A DNA stretch of 64,000 nt, taken from the NCBI RefSeq assembly GCF_000772045.1, contig NZ_CP009754.1:4216001-4280000 (forward strand), read 5' to 3'. Position numbers and translations under genes: made by a program. Below, piece after piece: positions 8,908 to 16,330 of the stretch (its first letter is position 1; each line of letters begins with the position of its first letter). The stretch comes from Streptomyces sp. CCM_MD2014. GTDB lineage: Bacteria > Actinomycetota > Actinomycetes > Streptomycetales > Streptomycetaceae. The notes under the pieces were generated by a model. The model did no database searches and had not been told where the DNA came from. It was given only the letters and a program-made list of their open reading frames with translations.

Positions 8908-10310
8908 CGGGCCAGCTCCCGCTCTTCGTGCGCCGACCGGTCGCCGGCCGGCTGCTCGGGCGGCGCGTCCCCGGGGGCCGCGTGTTCATGCGCCGACGAC
9001 GCGTCGTCCGGCGCGGGGGCCGTGACGCGGAGGCGGTCGGCGCGGTGGTGGTCGACGTCGAGGACGTCGATGCGCCAGCCGTCGAGGGCGACCACGTCGC
9101 CCTTGGCGGGGATGCGCGTCAGGTGGGTGGCGACCAGGCCGGCCAGGGTCTCGTACGGGCCCTCCGGCGCGGTCAGGCCGATGCGCTCCAGGTGGTCCAG
9201 GCGCAGCGAGCCGTCCGCCTCCCAGGCCGCGCGGCCGTCCTCACCGGCGGGAGCGGGCAGCAGGTCCGGTATCTCGACCGGGTCGTGCTCGTCGCGCACC
9301 TCGCCGACGACCTCCTCGACGATGTCCTCGACGGTCGCCACGCCCGCCGTACCGCCGTACTCGTCGATGACGACGGCCATGGTGCGGGTGGCGCGCATGC
9401 GCTCCAGGAGGCGGTCGGCGGGCAGGCTGTCCGGCACCAGGAGGGGCGCGGTGGCCAGCTCGGTGACCGGGGTGGTCCGGCGCTTCTCCGGCTCCAGGGC
9501 CAGCACGTCGCGGATGTGGACCGTGCCGACGACGTCGTCCAGGCTGTCCCGGTAGACCGGGAAGCGGGACAGGCCGGTGGCGTGCGAGAGGTTGGCGGCG
9601 TCGGCGGCGGTGGCGTGGGCCTCCAGGGCCTTCACGTCCACGCGCGGGGTCATGACGTTCTCCGCGGTCAGCTCGCTCAGGTGGAGCGTACGGACGAACA
9701 GCTCCGCCGAGTCGGCCTCCAGGGCGCCCTCCGCGGCCGAGTGCTGGGCCAGGGCGACCAGTTCCTCGGCGCTGCGGGCGGACGCCAGCTCCTCGGCCGG
9801 TTCCAGGCCGAAGCGGCGCACGAAACGGTTGGCCGTGTCGTTCAGGTGCCGGATGAAGGGGCCGAAGGCGGTGGTGAAGCCGCGCTGCGGGCCCGCGACG
9901 ACCTTCGCGACGGCCAGCGGACGCGAGATCGCCCAGTTCTTGGGGACCAGCTCACCGACGACCATCAGGACGACGGTGGACAGGATCACGCCGAGCAGGG
10001 TCGCCACCGTGGAGGCGGCGCCGCCCAGGCCGATGGCCGTCAGCGGGCCGCGCAGCAGCACGGCGATCGACGGCTCGGCCAGCATGCCGATGACCAGCGA
10101 GGTCACGGTGATGCCGAGCTGGGCGCCGGACAGCTGGAGGGTCAGCGAGCGGACGGCCTTCAGGGCGCCGTCGGCGCCGCGCTCACCGGACTCGGCGGCC
10201 CGCTCCAGGTCACCGCGCTCGACGGTGGTGAGGGAGAACTCGGCCGCGACGAAGAGCGCGCACGCGAGGGTGAGGAGGAGGGCCAGCAGGAGCAGCAGGA
10301 CCTCGGTCAC
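8904..10310 (-). CDS. CNNM/CorC-type hemolysin family membrane protein (DUF21 + CBS + CorC_HlyC)
   Basis: 468 residues. The DUF21 domain is at about 1-190 (AAEFSLTTVERGDLE, GMLAEPSIA), the CBS pair at about 205-340 (including the conserved VIDEYGGTAGVATVEDIVEE), and the CorC_HlyC ligand-like domain at about 355-440. The C-terminal tail is charged. It is the full-length paralogue and first gene of a two-gene operon. A GC-rich hairpin sits in its leader. Role by family: efflux or homeostasis of Mg2+ or other divalent cations at the cytoplasmic membrane. Confidence 0.92.
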   Translation of the reverse strand: MTEVLLLLLALLLTLACALFVAAEFSLTTVERGDLERAAESGERGADGALKAVRSLTLQLSGAQLGITVTSLVIGMLAEPSIAVLLRGPLTAIGLGGAASTVATLLGVILSTVVLMVVGELVPKNWAISRPLAVAKVVAGPQRGFTTAFGPFIRHLNDTANRFVRRFGLEPAEELASARSAEELVALAQHSAAEGALEADSAELFVRTLHLSELTAENVMTPRVDVKALEAHATAADAANLSHATGLSRFPVYRDSLDDVVGTVHIRDVLALEPEKRRTTPVTELATAPLLVPDSLPADRLLERMRATRTMAVVIDEYGGTAGVATVEDIVEEVVGEVRDEHDPVEIPDLLPAPAGEDGRAAWEADGSLRLDHLERIGLTAPEGPYETLAGLVATHLTRIPAKGDVVALDGWRIDVLDVDHHRADRLRVTAPAPDDASSAHEHAAPGDAPPEQPAGDRSAHEERELAR

Positions 10311-10355
10311 CGTGCCACCCCGCTTCCCTCACGCACAGACGGGGGAACAGACGGG

Positions 10356-10374
10356 CCGGCCGTGGCACGGCCGG
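10356..10374 (-). other. Hairpin in the leader of the CorC-type operon
   Basis: CCGGCCGTG and CACGGCCGG form a perfect stem 46 bp upstream of the first CorC-type start codon. It could be a leader structure or simply GC-rich DNA. I could not recognise an Mg2+ or Mn2+ riboswitch fold around it. The rest of 10311-10500 shows nothing I can name. Confidence 0.3.
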
Positions 10375-10507
10375 TACTAGGGGGCTCCATTACGGAACGG
10401 GACTCCTTAACGGGGTCGGTGGGCGCCGGTACCAGCCGGGCGCCCGAGGGTTCTCCCTCATGGTAAAGGACGAGCAAAAAGATCGGGAGTCCTGAGACCC
10501 CTATGCT

Positions 10508-10523
10508 TCTACTCGCCTGTAGA
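10508..10523. promoter_or_regulatory. TCTAC-N6-GTAGA palindrome upstream of the Spo0M-like gene
   Basis: TCTACTCGCCTGTAGA lies 80-95 bp upstream of the Spo0M-like start. The same inverted repeat with the same 6-bp spacer occurs at 11625-11640 upstream of the TerB-like gene. It is probably the operator of one shared regulator. Confidence 0.5.
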
Positions 10524-10602
10524 GAACGGCCGGAGGATTCCGGTTGTTCCCACGGTGCTCTCGCAGGAGTTCCCGCACGAACGTGAAGGAGTGAACGCCT
10601 CG

Positions 10603-11619
10603 ATGGTGTTCAAGCGGCTGCTCGGTTCCCTCGGCGTGGGTGGACCCACGGTGGACACGGTCCTCGACCCGGGCGCCGCCCGGCCGGGAGGCACCCTGTC
10701 GGGCCGGGTCCACCTGGTCGGCGGCACCGTCGCCCACGACGTCGAGCAGGTCGCGCTGGAGCTGGTCGCCCGCGTGGAGACCGAGCACGAGGAGCACGGC
10801 GACGGGGAGGGCGTCGTCGCCTTCGACCGGCACGTCGTCGGCGGCGCCTTCCGGCTCGCGGCGGGCGAGGAGACGAGCCTGCCGTTCGCGGTGCCGCTGC
10901 CCTGGGAGACCCCCGTCACCGAACTGCACGGGCAGCCCCTGGGCATCGTGCTCGGCGTGCGCACGGAGCTGGCGGTCGCCGGCGCCCGGGACAAGGGCGA
11001 CCTGGACCCTCTGGCCGTGGCGCCGCTTCCGGCCCAGGAGGCCGTCCTGGAGGCCCTCGGACAGCTCGGCTTCGGCTTCCGCTCCGCCGACCTGGAGTAC
11101 GGCCGCATCGGCGGCACCGGGCAGCAACTGCCCTTCTACCAGGAGATCGAGCTGACCCCGCCCCCGCGCTACGCCCACCAGGTCAACGAGATCGAGCTGA
11201 CCTTCCTGGCCGTGCCCGGCGCCCTGGAGGTGGTGCTGGAGGCGGACAAGCGAGGAGACCCGTTCACCGACGGACACGAGGGCCACGGCGGCCACGACGC
11301 GCTCAGCCGCTTCTCCGTCCCGCACGAGGGCCCCGCCGGGCCGCAGGACTGGAACACCCTCGTCGACGGCTGGATCCGGGAGCTGGTCGAACACCGCGCG
11401 TCATACGGCTCGCACGCGGTCTACGGCCACGAGTCCGGGTACGCCGGTCACGAGTCCGGATACGGCGATCACGGGTCCGGGCACCCGGGCGGCGGGCCCG
11501 GGATCGGCGCCGCCGTCGTGGCGGGCGCCGCGGGGATCGCCGGGGGGATGGTGGCTGCGGAAGTCGTCGACGAGGTGGGGGACTTCTTCGAGGGCGACTC
11601 GGAGGACGAGGAGGGCTGA
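10603..11619 (+). CDS. Spo0M-like (SpoOM family) protein
   Basis: 338 residues from the ATG at 10603, chosen because GAAGGAG at 10585-10591 is 11 bp upstream; the in-frame GTG at 10591 overlaps that site and is rejected. The N-terminal 235 residues show the arrestin-like Spo0M pattern (MVFKRLLGSLGVGGPTVDT..., GGTLSGRVHLVGG). The C-terminus has a Gly/His/Tyr-rich spacer with HESGYAGHESGYGDHGSG repeats, a hydrophobic Ala/Gly segment, and a final acidic tail (GDSEDEEG). In Bacillus Spo0M affects sporulation and cytoskeletal contacts; the Streptomyces role is not defined. It shares a putative operator with the TerB-like gene that follows. Confidence 0.85.
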   Translation: MVFKRLLGSLGVGGPTVDTVLDPGAARPGGTLSGRVHLVGGTVAHDVEQVALELVARVETEHEEHGDGEGVVAFDRHVVGGAFRLAAGEETSLPFAVPLPWETPVTELHGQPLGIVLGVRTELAVAGARDKGDLDPLAVAPLPAQEAVLEALGQLGFGFRSADLEYGRIGGTGQQLPFYQEIELTPPPRYAHQVNEIELTFLAVPGALEVVLEADKRGDPFTDGHEGHGGHDALSRFSVPHEGPAGPQDWNTLVDGWIRELVEHRASYGSHAVYGHESGYAGHESGYGDHGSGHPGGGPGIGAAVVAGAAGIAGGMVAAEVVDEVGDFFEGDSEDEEG

Positions 11620-11624
11620 TAACT

Positions 11625-11640
11625 TCTACAGTGCTGTAGA
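11625..11640. promoter_or_regulatory. TCTAC-N6-GTAGA palindrome upstream of the TerB-like gene
   Basis: TCTACAGTGCTGTAGA is a perfect inverted repeat (TCTACAG-TG-CTGTAGA), 54 bp upstream of the TerB-like start and just after the Spo0M-like stop. It matches the element at 10508-10523 in both arms and spacing. Confidence 0.55.
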
Positions 11641-11693
11641 GGGTCAGGATCACCCCCCTTTCCCTTCCGACCGGTACGGAGTACGGAGTTCTC

Positions 11694-12149
11694 ATGGCCC
11701 TGTGGGACCGCTTCAAGGAGTCCGCGTCGCAGATGCAGACGCAGCTCGTGGCGAAGAAGAACGACCTCAAGAGCGGTGCCTTCCGCGACGCGAGCATGGC
11801 GATGTGCGCGCTGGTCGCCGCGGCCGACGGCACCGTCGACCCCTCGGAGCGGCAGCGGGTCGCCCAGCTGATCTCGGCCAACGAGGTGCTGCAGAACTTC
11901 CCCGCCGACGACCTGCGCCGCCGGTTCGAGGAGAACCTGGACAAGCTGACCGCCGACTTCGACTTCGGCAAGGTCGGCATCCTCCAGGAGATCGCCAAGG
12001 CGAAGAAGAAGCCCGCCGAGGCTCGGGCCGTGGTGCAGATCGGCATCGTGATCGGCGGCGCCGACGGGGACTTCGACAAGGACGAGCGCGCCGTGGTCCG
12101 CGAGGCCTGCTACGCCCTGGACCTGCCGCCGCACGAGTTCGACCTCTGA
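11694..12149 (+). CDS. TerB-family tellurite-resistance/stress protein
   Basis: 151 residues, soluble and all-helical. The TerB fold is marked by two conserved acidic metal-binding motifs: AAADGTVDPSE (about 42-52) and GGADGDFDKDE (about 121-131). TerB proteins bind Ca2+ or other metals and work in ter stress systems with vWA and TerD proteins. Here it stands without terC/terD; a TerF-like vWA protein is encoded far away at 35.1 kb. A shared palindrome upstream links its regulation to the Spo0M-like gene. The last three codons are part of a 21-bp direct repeat. Confidence 0.9.
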   Translation: MALWDRFKESASQMQTQLVAKKNDLKSGAFRDASMAMCALVAAADGTVDPSERQRVAQLISANEVLQNFPADDLRRRFEENLDKLTADFDFGKVGILQEIAKAKKKPAEARAVVQIGIVIGGADGDFDKDERAVVREACYALDLPPHEFDL

Positions 12150-12197
12150 GGTCTCCGAGGCGTCTGAGGCTTCCTAGACCTCTGAGGTCTCCGAGGC
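12141..12197. repeat. Pair of 21-bp direct repeats at the TerB-like 3' end
   Basis: An identical 21-mer beginning GACCTCTGAGGTC occurs at 12141-12161 and 12177-12197. The first copy includes the last codons and stop of the TerB-like gene. Each copy carries the internal palindrome GACCTCTGAGGTC, so the stretch can form alternative hairpins and may serve as a terminator. Confidence 0.65.
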
Positions 12198-12292
12198 CCC
12201 GGCCCGCGGCGCCGGGCCCGCCGGTCTTGCCGTAGATTCCGTGTGCGGGCCCGTGCCGCGGGCCCGCACCGTACGTTCACCAGGGGAGCACC

Positions 12293-12562
12293 GTGTTCGG
12301 ACTCAGCGAACTCGCGATCATTCTCATCGTCGTCGCGGCCGTCCTCGCCATCAAGAAGCTCCCCGAGCTGACCCGCTCGGCGGGCAAGTCGGCCCGCATC
12401 CTCAAGTCCGAGGCCCGCGCCGCGAGGGACGCGGACGAGCCGGGGACCCCGCGCGTCATCCAGGGGGAGACGGTCCGGCGCGAGGACCACCCCGACACCG
12501 GCACCGGCACCGGCACCGGCACCGGCACCGGCACCGGCTCCCAGGACGCGTCCCGGGGCTGA
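12293..12562 (+). CDS. TatA/TatE-family (twin-arginine translocase-like) protein
   Basis: 89 residues from a GTG preceded by GGGGAG. It has the TatA layout: a short periplasmic start (MFGLSELA), one membrane helix (about 6-24), a hinge and a Lys/Arg-rich amphipathic helix (KKLPELTRSAGKSARILKSE), then a hydrophilic tail. The tail ends in seven Thr-Gly repeats coded by a perfect hexanucleotide repeat. The lack of a TatC partner nearby suggests an accessory or paralogous TatA rather than the main one; such paralogues are common in Streptomyces. Confidence 0.85.
   Translation: MFGLSELAIILIVVAAVLAIKKLPELTRSAGKSARILKSEARAARDADEPGTPRVIQGETVRREDHPDTGTGTGTGTGTGTGSQDASRG
12497..12538 (+). repeat. (ACCGGC)7 hexanucleotide repeat coding for Thr-Gly
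   Basis: Seven perfect ACCGGC units inside the TatA-like gene. Unit length keeps the reading frame, so copy-number change would alter only the length of the cytoplasmic tail. Confidence 0.9.
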
Positions 12563-12582
12563 CCCGCCTCCCGCCGGCCCGG

Positions 12583-14226
12583 TCAGGACGGGTCGTCCGG
12601 CACGGCCGACAGCAGGCTGTGCACGACCGGGCCCGCCGAGCCGCCGCCGGTGACGCCCTCCTCGACCACGACGGCGACGGCCACGTTGCCCCGGTGGGCG
12701 ACGAGCCACCCGTTGTTGTCCTGGTCGTCGGAGACCTCGGCGGTACCGGTCTTGGCGCCGACCTCGCCGGGCAGGCCGGCCAGGACGCGCGCGGTGCCGT
12801 CGGTGACGGTGGCCCGCATCAGCTCGCGCAACTGGGTGACGACCTTGCCGGGGAGCGGCTCGGTGCGCGTCCCGTCCGCGTTGCCCGCGGTGAGCGACGG
12901 CTGGTGGAACTCGCCGGAGACCGCGGTGGCCGTCACCGACGCCATGATCAGGGGGTTGGCCTGGATCCGGCCCTGCCCGATCATCGACGCCGCCTTCTCC
13001 GTCGCGTCCTTGGGCGCCGGCACCGAGCCGTCGTACGTGGGGATGCCGACGTGCCACTCCTGGCCGACCCCGAAGTAGGTGCGGGCGACCTTGCCCAGCT
13101 CCCCGTCGTCGAGCTTGCCGCGCAGGCTGATGAAGGCGGTGTTGCAGGACTCGGTGAAGTCCTTGCGGAAGGTGGCGCCGGGGTGTTCGGAGGTCTCCAC
13201 GTTGTGGAACTCCTTGCCCACCGTCAGGTACTTGGGACAGTCCACGACGTCGTCGGGCGCGACCGCGCCCTTGAGCAGCAGGGCGCTGCTGGTGACGATC
13301 TTCCAGGTGGAGCCGGGCGCGTAGGTGCCGGAGGCGGCGCGGTTGAAGCCGGAGGAGGGGGAGTTGGCGAGGGCCAGCACCTCGCCGTTGTCGACGCGCA
13401 GGGCGACCAGGGCGGCGTTCTTGCCGTCGGCCTTCCCGAGCGCCTTCTCGGCGGCCGCCTGCCAGGTGGCGTCCAGGGTGGTGCGCACGGGCCGGTCCGC
13501 CGTCGCCGGGTCGGGCTTCTCGCCGAAGGACGCCTCGGTGCGCACGGTCCGCCCGCTGGCCCGGTCCACCAGTTCGACCGCGCCGCGCGGGCCGCCGCCA
13601 CCGCCCGCGTCACCCGCGAGCCGGCCCAGGAGCGGGGCCAGGGAGGGGTAGTCGGCACCCACGAGGGAGGTGCCTTCGCGGTCCGTGACCTTCGGCGGGG
13701 CGGTCTCCTCGCGCTCCAGGCGGAACTTCTCGGTGTCGCTGAGCCTCGGGTGCACCAGGGACAGCCGCCAGTCCACCTTCCAGCCGCCGCCCTCCTGCTC
13801 GCGCAGCGGCAGCCGCGACTCGTACGTCCAGGTGCCCAGGCCGGTGACCGGCATCCTCGCGGTGAACGGGACGCCGAGGGTGCCGTCCTCGTCCTCCTGC
13901 ACCCCCTCGTCCGCCGCCGTCAGCTTCGGCTTCTCGATGTCGAGGCCCGCGGTGAAGCTCTGCAGCACCTCCTGAGCCTTGTCCGGTGCGGTGGTGCGGC
14001 CCGCCGCGCTCGGCAGGCGCCCGGCGGCCCAGTCGGCGAGGAAGGCGCGCGCCTGTTTCATCGCGGCGGGGTCGGGGCCGTCGTCGCCCCGCGCGAAGGG
14101 GCCGAACCCGGCGGCGTACGAGCCGCCCGCGGCGATCGCGAGCACGACCCCCACGGCGGCGACGGCCCGCACACCGTTGCGGGGCCTGCGGCGGCGGGGA
14201 GACGAGAGGCAGGGGGAGTCGGACAT
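12583..14226 (-). CDS. Penicillin-binding protein with MecA_N-like domain (transpeptidase)
   Basis: 547 residues. An Arg-rich start and one membrane anchor (about 18-40) are followed by an NTF2-like MecA_N-type domain (about 52-165) and a class B transpeptidase domain. All three active-site motifs are present: S306-TWK, S360-CN and K492-TGT. Such monofunctional PBPs crosslink peptidoglycan outside the membrane; the MecA_N domain is typical of the actinobacterial PBPs related to PBP2a, which often have low beta-lactam affinity. It is followed on the same strand side by no clear operon partner; the upstream esterase gene is 18 bp away and may be cotranscribed. Confidence 0.93.
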   Translation of the reverse strand: MSDSPCLSSPRRRRPRNGVRAVAAVGVVLAIAAGGSYAAGFGPFARGDDGPDPAAMKQARAFLADWAAGRLPSAAGRTTAPDKAQEVLQSFTAGLDIEKPKLTAADEGVQEDEDGTLGVPFTARMPVTGLGTWTYESRLPLREQEGGGWKVDWRLSLVHPRLSDTEKFRLEREETAPPKVTDREGTSLVGADYPSLAPLLGRLAGDAGGGGGPRGAVELVDRASGRTVRTEASFGEKPDPATADRPVRTTLDATWQAAAEKALGKADGKNAALVALRVDNGEVLALANSPSSGFNRAASGTYAPGSTWKIVTSSALLLKGAVAPDDVVDCPKYLTVGKEFHNVETSEHPGATFRKDFTESCNTAFISLRGKLDDGELGKVARTYFGVGQEWHVGIPTYDGSVPAPKDATEKAASMIGQGRIQANPLIMASVTATAVSGEFHQPSLTAGNADGTRTEPLPGKVVTQLRELMRATVTDGTARVLAGLPGEVGAKTGTAEVSDDQDNNGWLVAHRGNVAVAVVVEEGVTGGGSAGPVVHSLLSAVPDDPS

Positions 14227-14244
14227 GGGAAGGTCCTTGTCGGT

Positions 14245-15282
14245 TCAGCGGCCGGGGCCGGGGTCGGCGAAGAAGTCGAGGATCGTGTCGGTGGCGTTCA
14301 GGGCCTTGCCGACCGGGCCGAACCCCTCGGGCGGGGGCACGGTCGAGCCCGGCCAGGTGTGACCGGCGTCGTGGACGACGAGGAGTCGCACGCTGCCGCC
14401 GGTCCGCCGGCCGTTGCCGGGGGCACCGGACCCCAGCCGCCACTCCGTGCGGTCGAAGCCCTTCTCCTCCCGCTCGACCGGCTCGCCCGCGCCCCCGGCC
14501 GCCGCGAACGCCGCCGCGCTGTCCCGGGCCGACCGGGTCGGCAGGATCGGCTCCTCGGGGTCCGGCGGCGGGGAGGGGAGACCCGCGAGGGGCCGTACGG
14601 GGTCGTCGGCGCCGTAGACGACCAGGACGGGGACGGGCCCGGTGGGCTCCACCGCGGCGTCGCCCGTGGGCAGCTGGCCGGAGACGGAGGCCGCGCCCGC
14701 GAGCAGGGCGGGGCGCTCGGCGGCCATGCGCAGGGCCATCGAGCCGCCGTTGGAGAACCCGGCGACGTAGATCCGCTCGGGGTCGGCCCGCTCGGTGCGG
14801 ACCAAGTGCTTGATCAGCGCCTCGGTGAACCGTACGTCCAGGTCCGGATCCGGGCGCTGCTTCGTCGCCCGGGTGCCCGCGCCCCAGCCGTGGCCCAGGC
14901 CCTCGGGGAAGGCGACGAGCATGCCCCGCGCGGTGGCCGCCTTCTCCAGCCGGCTCTTCGCGCGCAGCTCGGCGGCGTCGGCGCCGCGGCCGTGGAAGGC
15001 GACGACGAGGGGCATCCGGCCGTCGGAGGCGGGCGCGTCGGCGGGCCGGTGCAGGAGGTACTGGCGGACGTCGCCGTCCACCCGGAGCCGTTCGCGGGTC
15101 CCGGGTGCCGCAGTGGCCGTACCCGTACCGCCGCCGGTGCCGCCACTGGCGGCGGACGACCCGCTCGACGGCGGTGCCGCGTCCGGACGGTCGGGGCCGG
15201 CGGCACACCCGGCCAGCGGAAGGACGAGCGCGAGGGCGAGCACGCCGGGCCAGCGGCGGGAACGTTCACCGAAGGAGAGCAT
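14245..15282 (-). CDS. Secreted esterase lipoprotein (PHB-depolymerase/feruloyl esterase-like)
   Basis: 345 residues. A lipoprotein signal ends in the lipobox LAGC (Cys26), followed by a Ser/Thr/Gly-rich linker to about 62. The alpha/beta hydrolase domain has an oxyanion HGRG near 97-100, the nucleophile elbow GFSNGG (Ser177), and a C-terminal catalytic His in HDAGHTWPG. This is the LpqC/PHB-depolymerase-like family, extracellular esterases of unknown natural substrate. It lies 18 bp upstream of the penicillin-binding protein gene in the same direction and is divergent from the LysR gene. Confidence 0.85.
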   Translation of the reverse strand: MLSFGERSRRWPGVLALALVLPLAGCAAGPDRPDAAPPSSGSSAASGGTGGGTGTATAAPGTRERLRVDGDVRQYLLHRPADAPASDGRMPLVVAFHGRGADAAELRAKSRLEKAATARGMLVAFPEGLGHGWGAGTRATKQRPDPDLDVRFTEALIKHLVRTERADPERIYVAGFSNGGSMALRMAAERPALLAGAASVSGQLPTGDAAVEPTGPVPVLVVYGADDPVRPLAGLPSPPPDPEEPILPTRSARDSAAAFAAAGGAGEPVEREEKGFDRTEWRLGSGAPGNGRRTGGSVRLLVVHDAGHTWPGSTVPPPEGFGPVGKALNATDTILDFFADPGPGR

Positions 15283-15321
15283 GGCCCGAGGAGAGCAACC
15301 CCGCGGAGCTCCTGTCCAAGA

Positions 15322-15359
15322 CCGATATGGATGTCAGATCGATCAATCCCCGATATGAT
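15322..15359 (+). promoter_or_regulatory. Promoter/operator of the LysR gene (CCGATATG direct repeats)
   Basis: CCGATATG occurs at 15322-15329 and 15350-15357, 28 bp apart, flanking a GATCGATC palindrome (15338-15345). TATGAT at 15354-15359 is a good -10 and ends 8 bp before the GTG start, so the LysR transcript may be leaderless. LysR proteins normally autoregulate from such divergent regions. Confidence 0.4.
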
Positions 15360-15367
15360 TACTGGTC

Positions 15368-16330
15368 GTGGACCTGGTGCGGCACCTGGAGTGCTTTGTG
15401 GCTGTTGCAGAAGAGTCACACTTCGGGCGTGCCGCCGCCCGGCTCGGCATGGCCCAGCCACCCCTGTCGCAGCGCATCCGGCGGCTGGAGCAGGAGCTGG
15501 GCGTCCGGCTCTTCGAGCGCACCAGCCGCCAGGTGACGATCACCGAGGCGGGCACGCTGCTGCTCGCCGAGGCCCGCGAGCTGCTGGCCCGCGCCGAGTC
15601 CCTGCGGACCGCCGCACGGCGCATCCGGGACGGCGAGAGCGGCCTGCTGCGTGCCGCCCTGTCCCCCGACGTCTCCGGCGAGACCGTCGCCGCGCTGCTG
15701 GCCGACTTCCGGCGCCGGCACGCGGGACTCGAGCTGGAGCTGCACGAGCTGACCACGGCCCAGCAGCTCGCCGGGTTCGCCGCCCACGAGCTGGACGTCG
15801 GCCTCATCCACCACCCCTGCGACGTCACCGGCCTGGAGCTGGGCCCGGTGCTCCGCCGCGACCTCGGCGTCCTGCTGCCGCGCGGCGCCCCGCAGACCGA
15901 GCTGGACGAGGTGCCGCTCGCCGCCCTCACCGGCTACGACCTGGTCCTCTTCCCGCGCGCCGACGCCCCCGCCGTCTACGACGATCTGCTCACCGCCTGC
16001 GCCCGGGGCGGTTACACGCCCCCCGCCGTGCGGCACGGCCAGGGCGCCAGCTTCGTCCGCGGGCTGGTCCTGTCGTCCGGGGCCGTCGCCCTCGGCCCCC
16101 GCGACACCCGGCTCGTGACCCCCGGTGACCCGGACCTGGTCTGGCGCCCGCTGGCCGGGGCGGCACCCGTCTGGCGGCACTCCGCGGCCTGGCCCAGGGG
16201 GCGCGGCGACGCCGCCGTCGGCGCCTTCGCGGACGCGGCCACCCACGCCCTGCGCACGACGGCCGGCGCCCACGCCGAGACGGCCGCCCGGCCGCTGCAC
16301 CTTCGTCCGGCATCGGAGTTCTGGCTATGA
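15368..16330 (+). CDS. LysR-family transcriptional regulator
   Basis: 320 residues. The N-terminal winged helix-turn-helix (about 1-60) reads MDLVRHLECFVAVAEESHFGRAAARLGMAQPPLSQ, a textbook LysR start. The effector-binding domain follows at about 90-290, with a variable tail. The GTG start has no ribosome-binding site; a -10 box 8 bp upstream suggests leaderless translation. The stop overlaps the next gene by 4 bp (16327-16330), so the regulator and the beta-lactamase-like enzyme are coupled. This differs from the classic divergent ampR-ampC layout. Confidence 0.93.
   Translation: MDLVRHLECFVAVAEESHFGRAAARLGMAQPPLSQRIRRLEQELGVRLFERTSRQVTITEAGTLLLAEARELLARAESLRTAARRIRDGESGLLRAALSPDVSGETVAALLADFRRRHAGLELELHELTTAQQLAGFAAHELDVGLIHHPCDVTGLELGPVLRRDLGVLLPRGAPQTELDEVPLAALTGYDLVLFPRADAPAVYDDLLTACARGGYTPPAVRHGQGASFVRGLVLSSGAVALGPRDTRLVTPGDPDLVWRPLAGAAPVWRHSAAWPRGRGDAAVGAFADAATHALRTTAGAHAETAARPLHLRPASEFWL

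Noticed and set aside
10311..10500. Mg2+ or Mn2+ riboswitch before the CorC-type genes
   Set aside because: Only a simple hairpin is seen; the conserved loops of M-box or yybP-ykoY folds are not recognisable.
10508..11640. BlaI/MecI operator identity for the TCTAC palindromes
   Set aside because: Arms resemble TACA/TGTA, but the spacing and flanks differ from known operators, and no BlaI gene is nearby.
12241..16128. 1295-residue plus-strand ORF across TatA, PBP and esterase genes
   Set aside because: Same reason: low-complexity shadow with frame biased by codon third-position GC.
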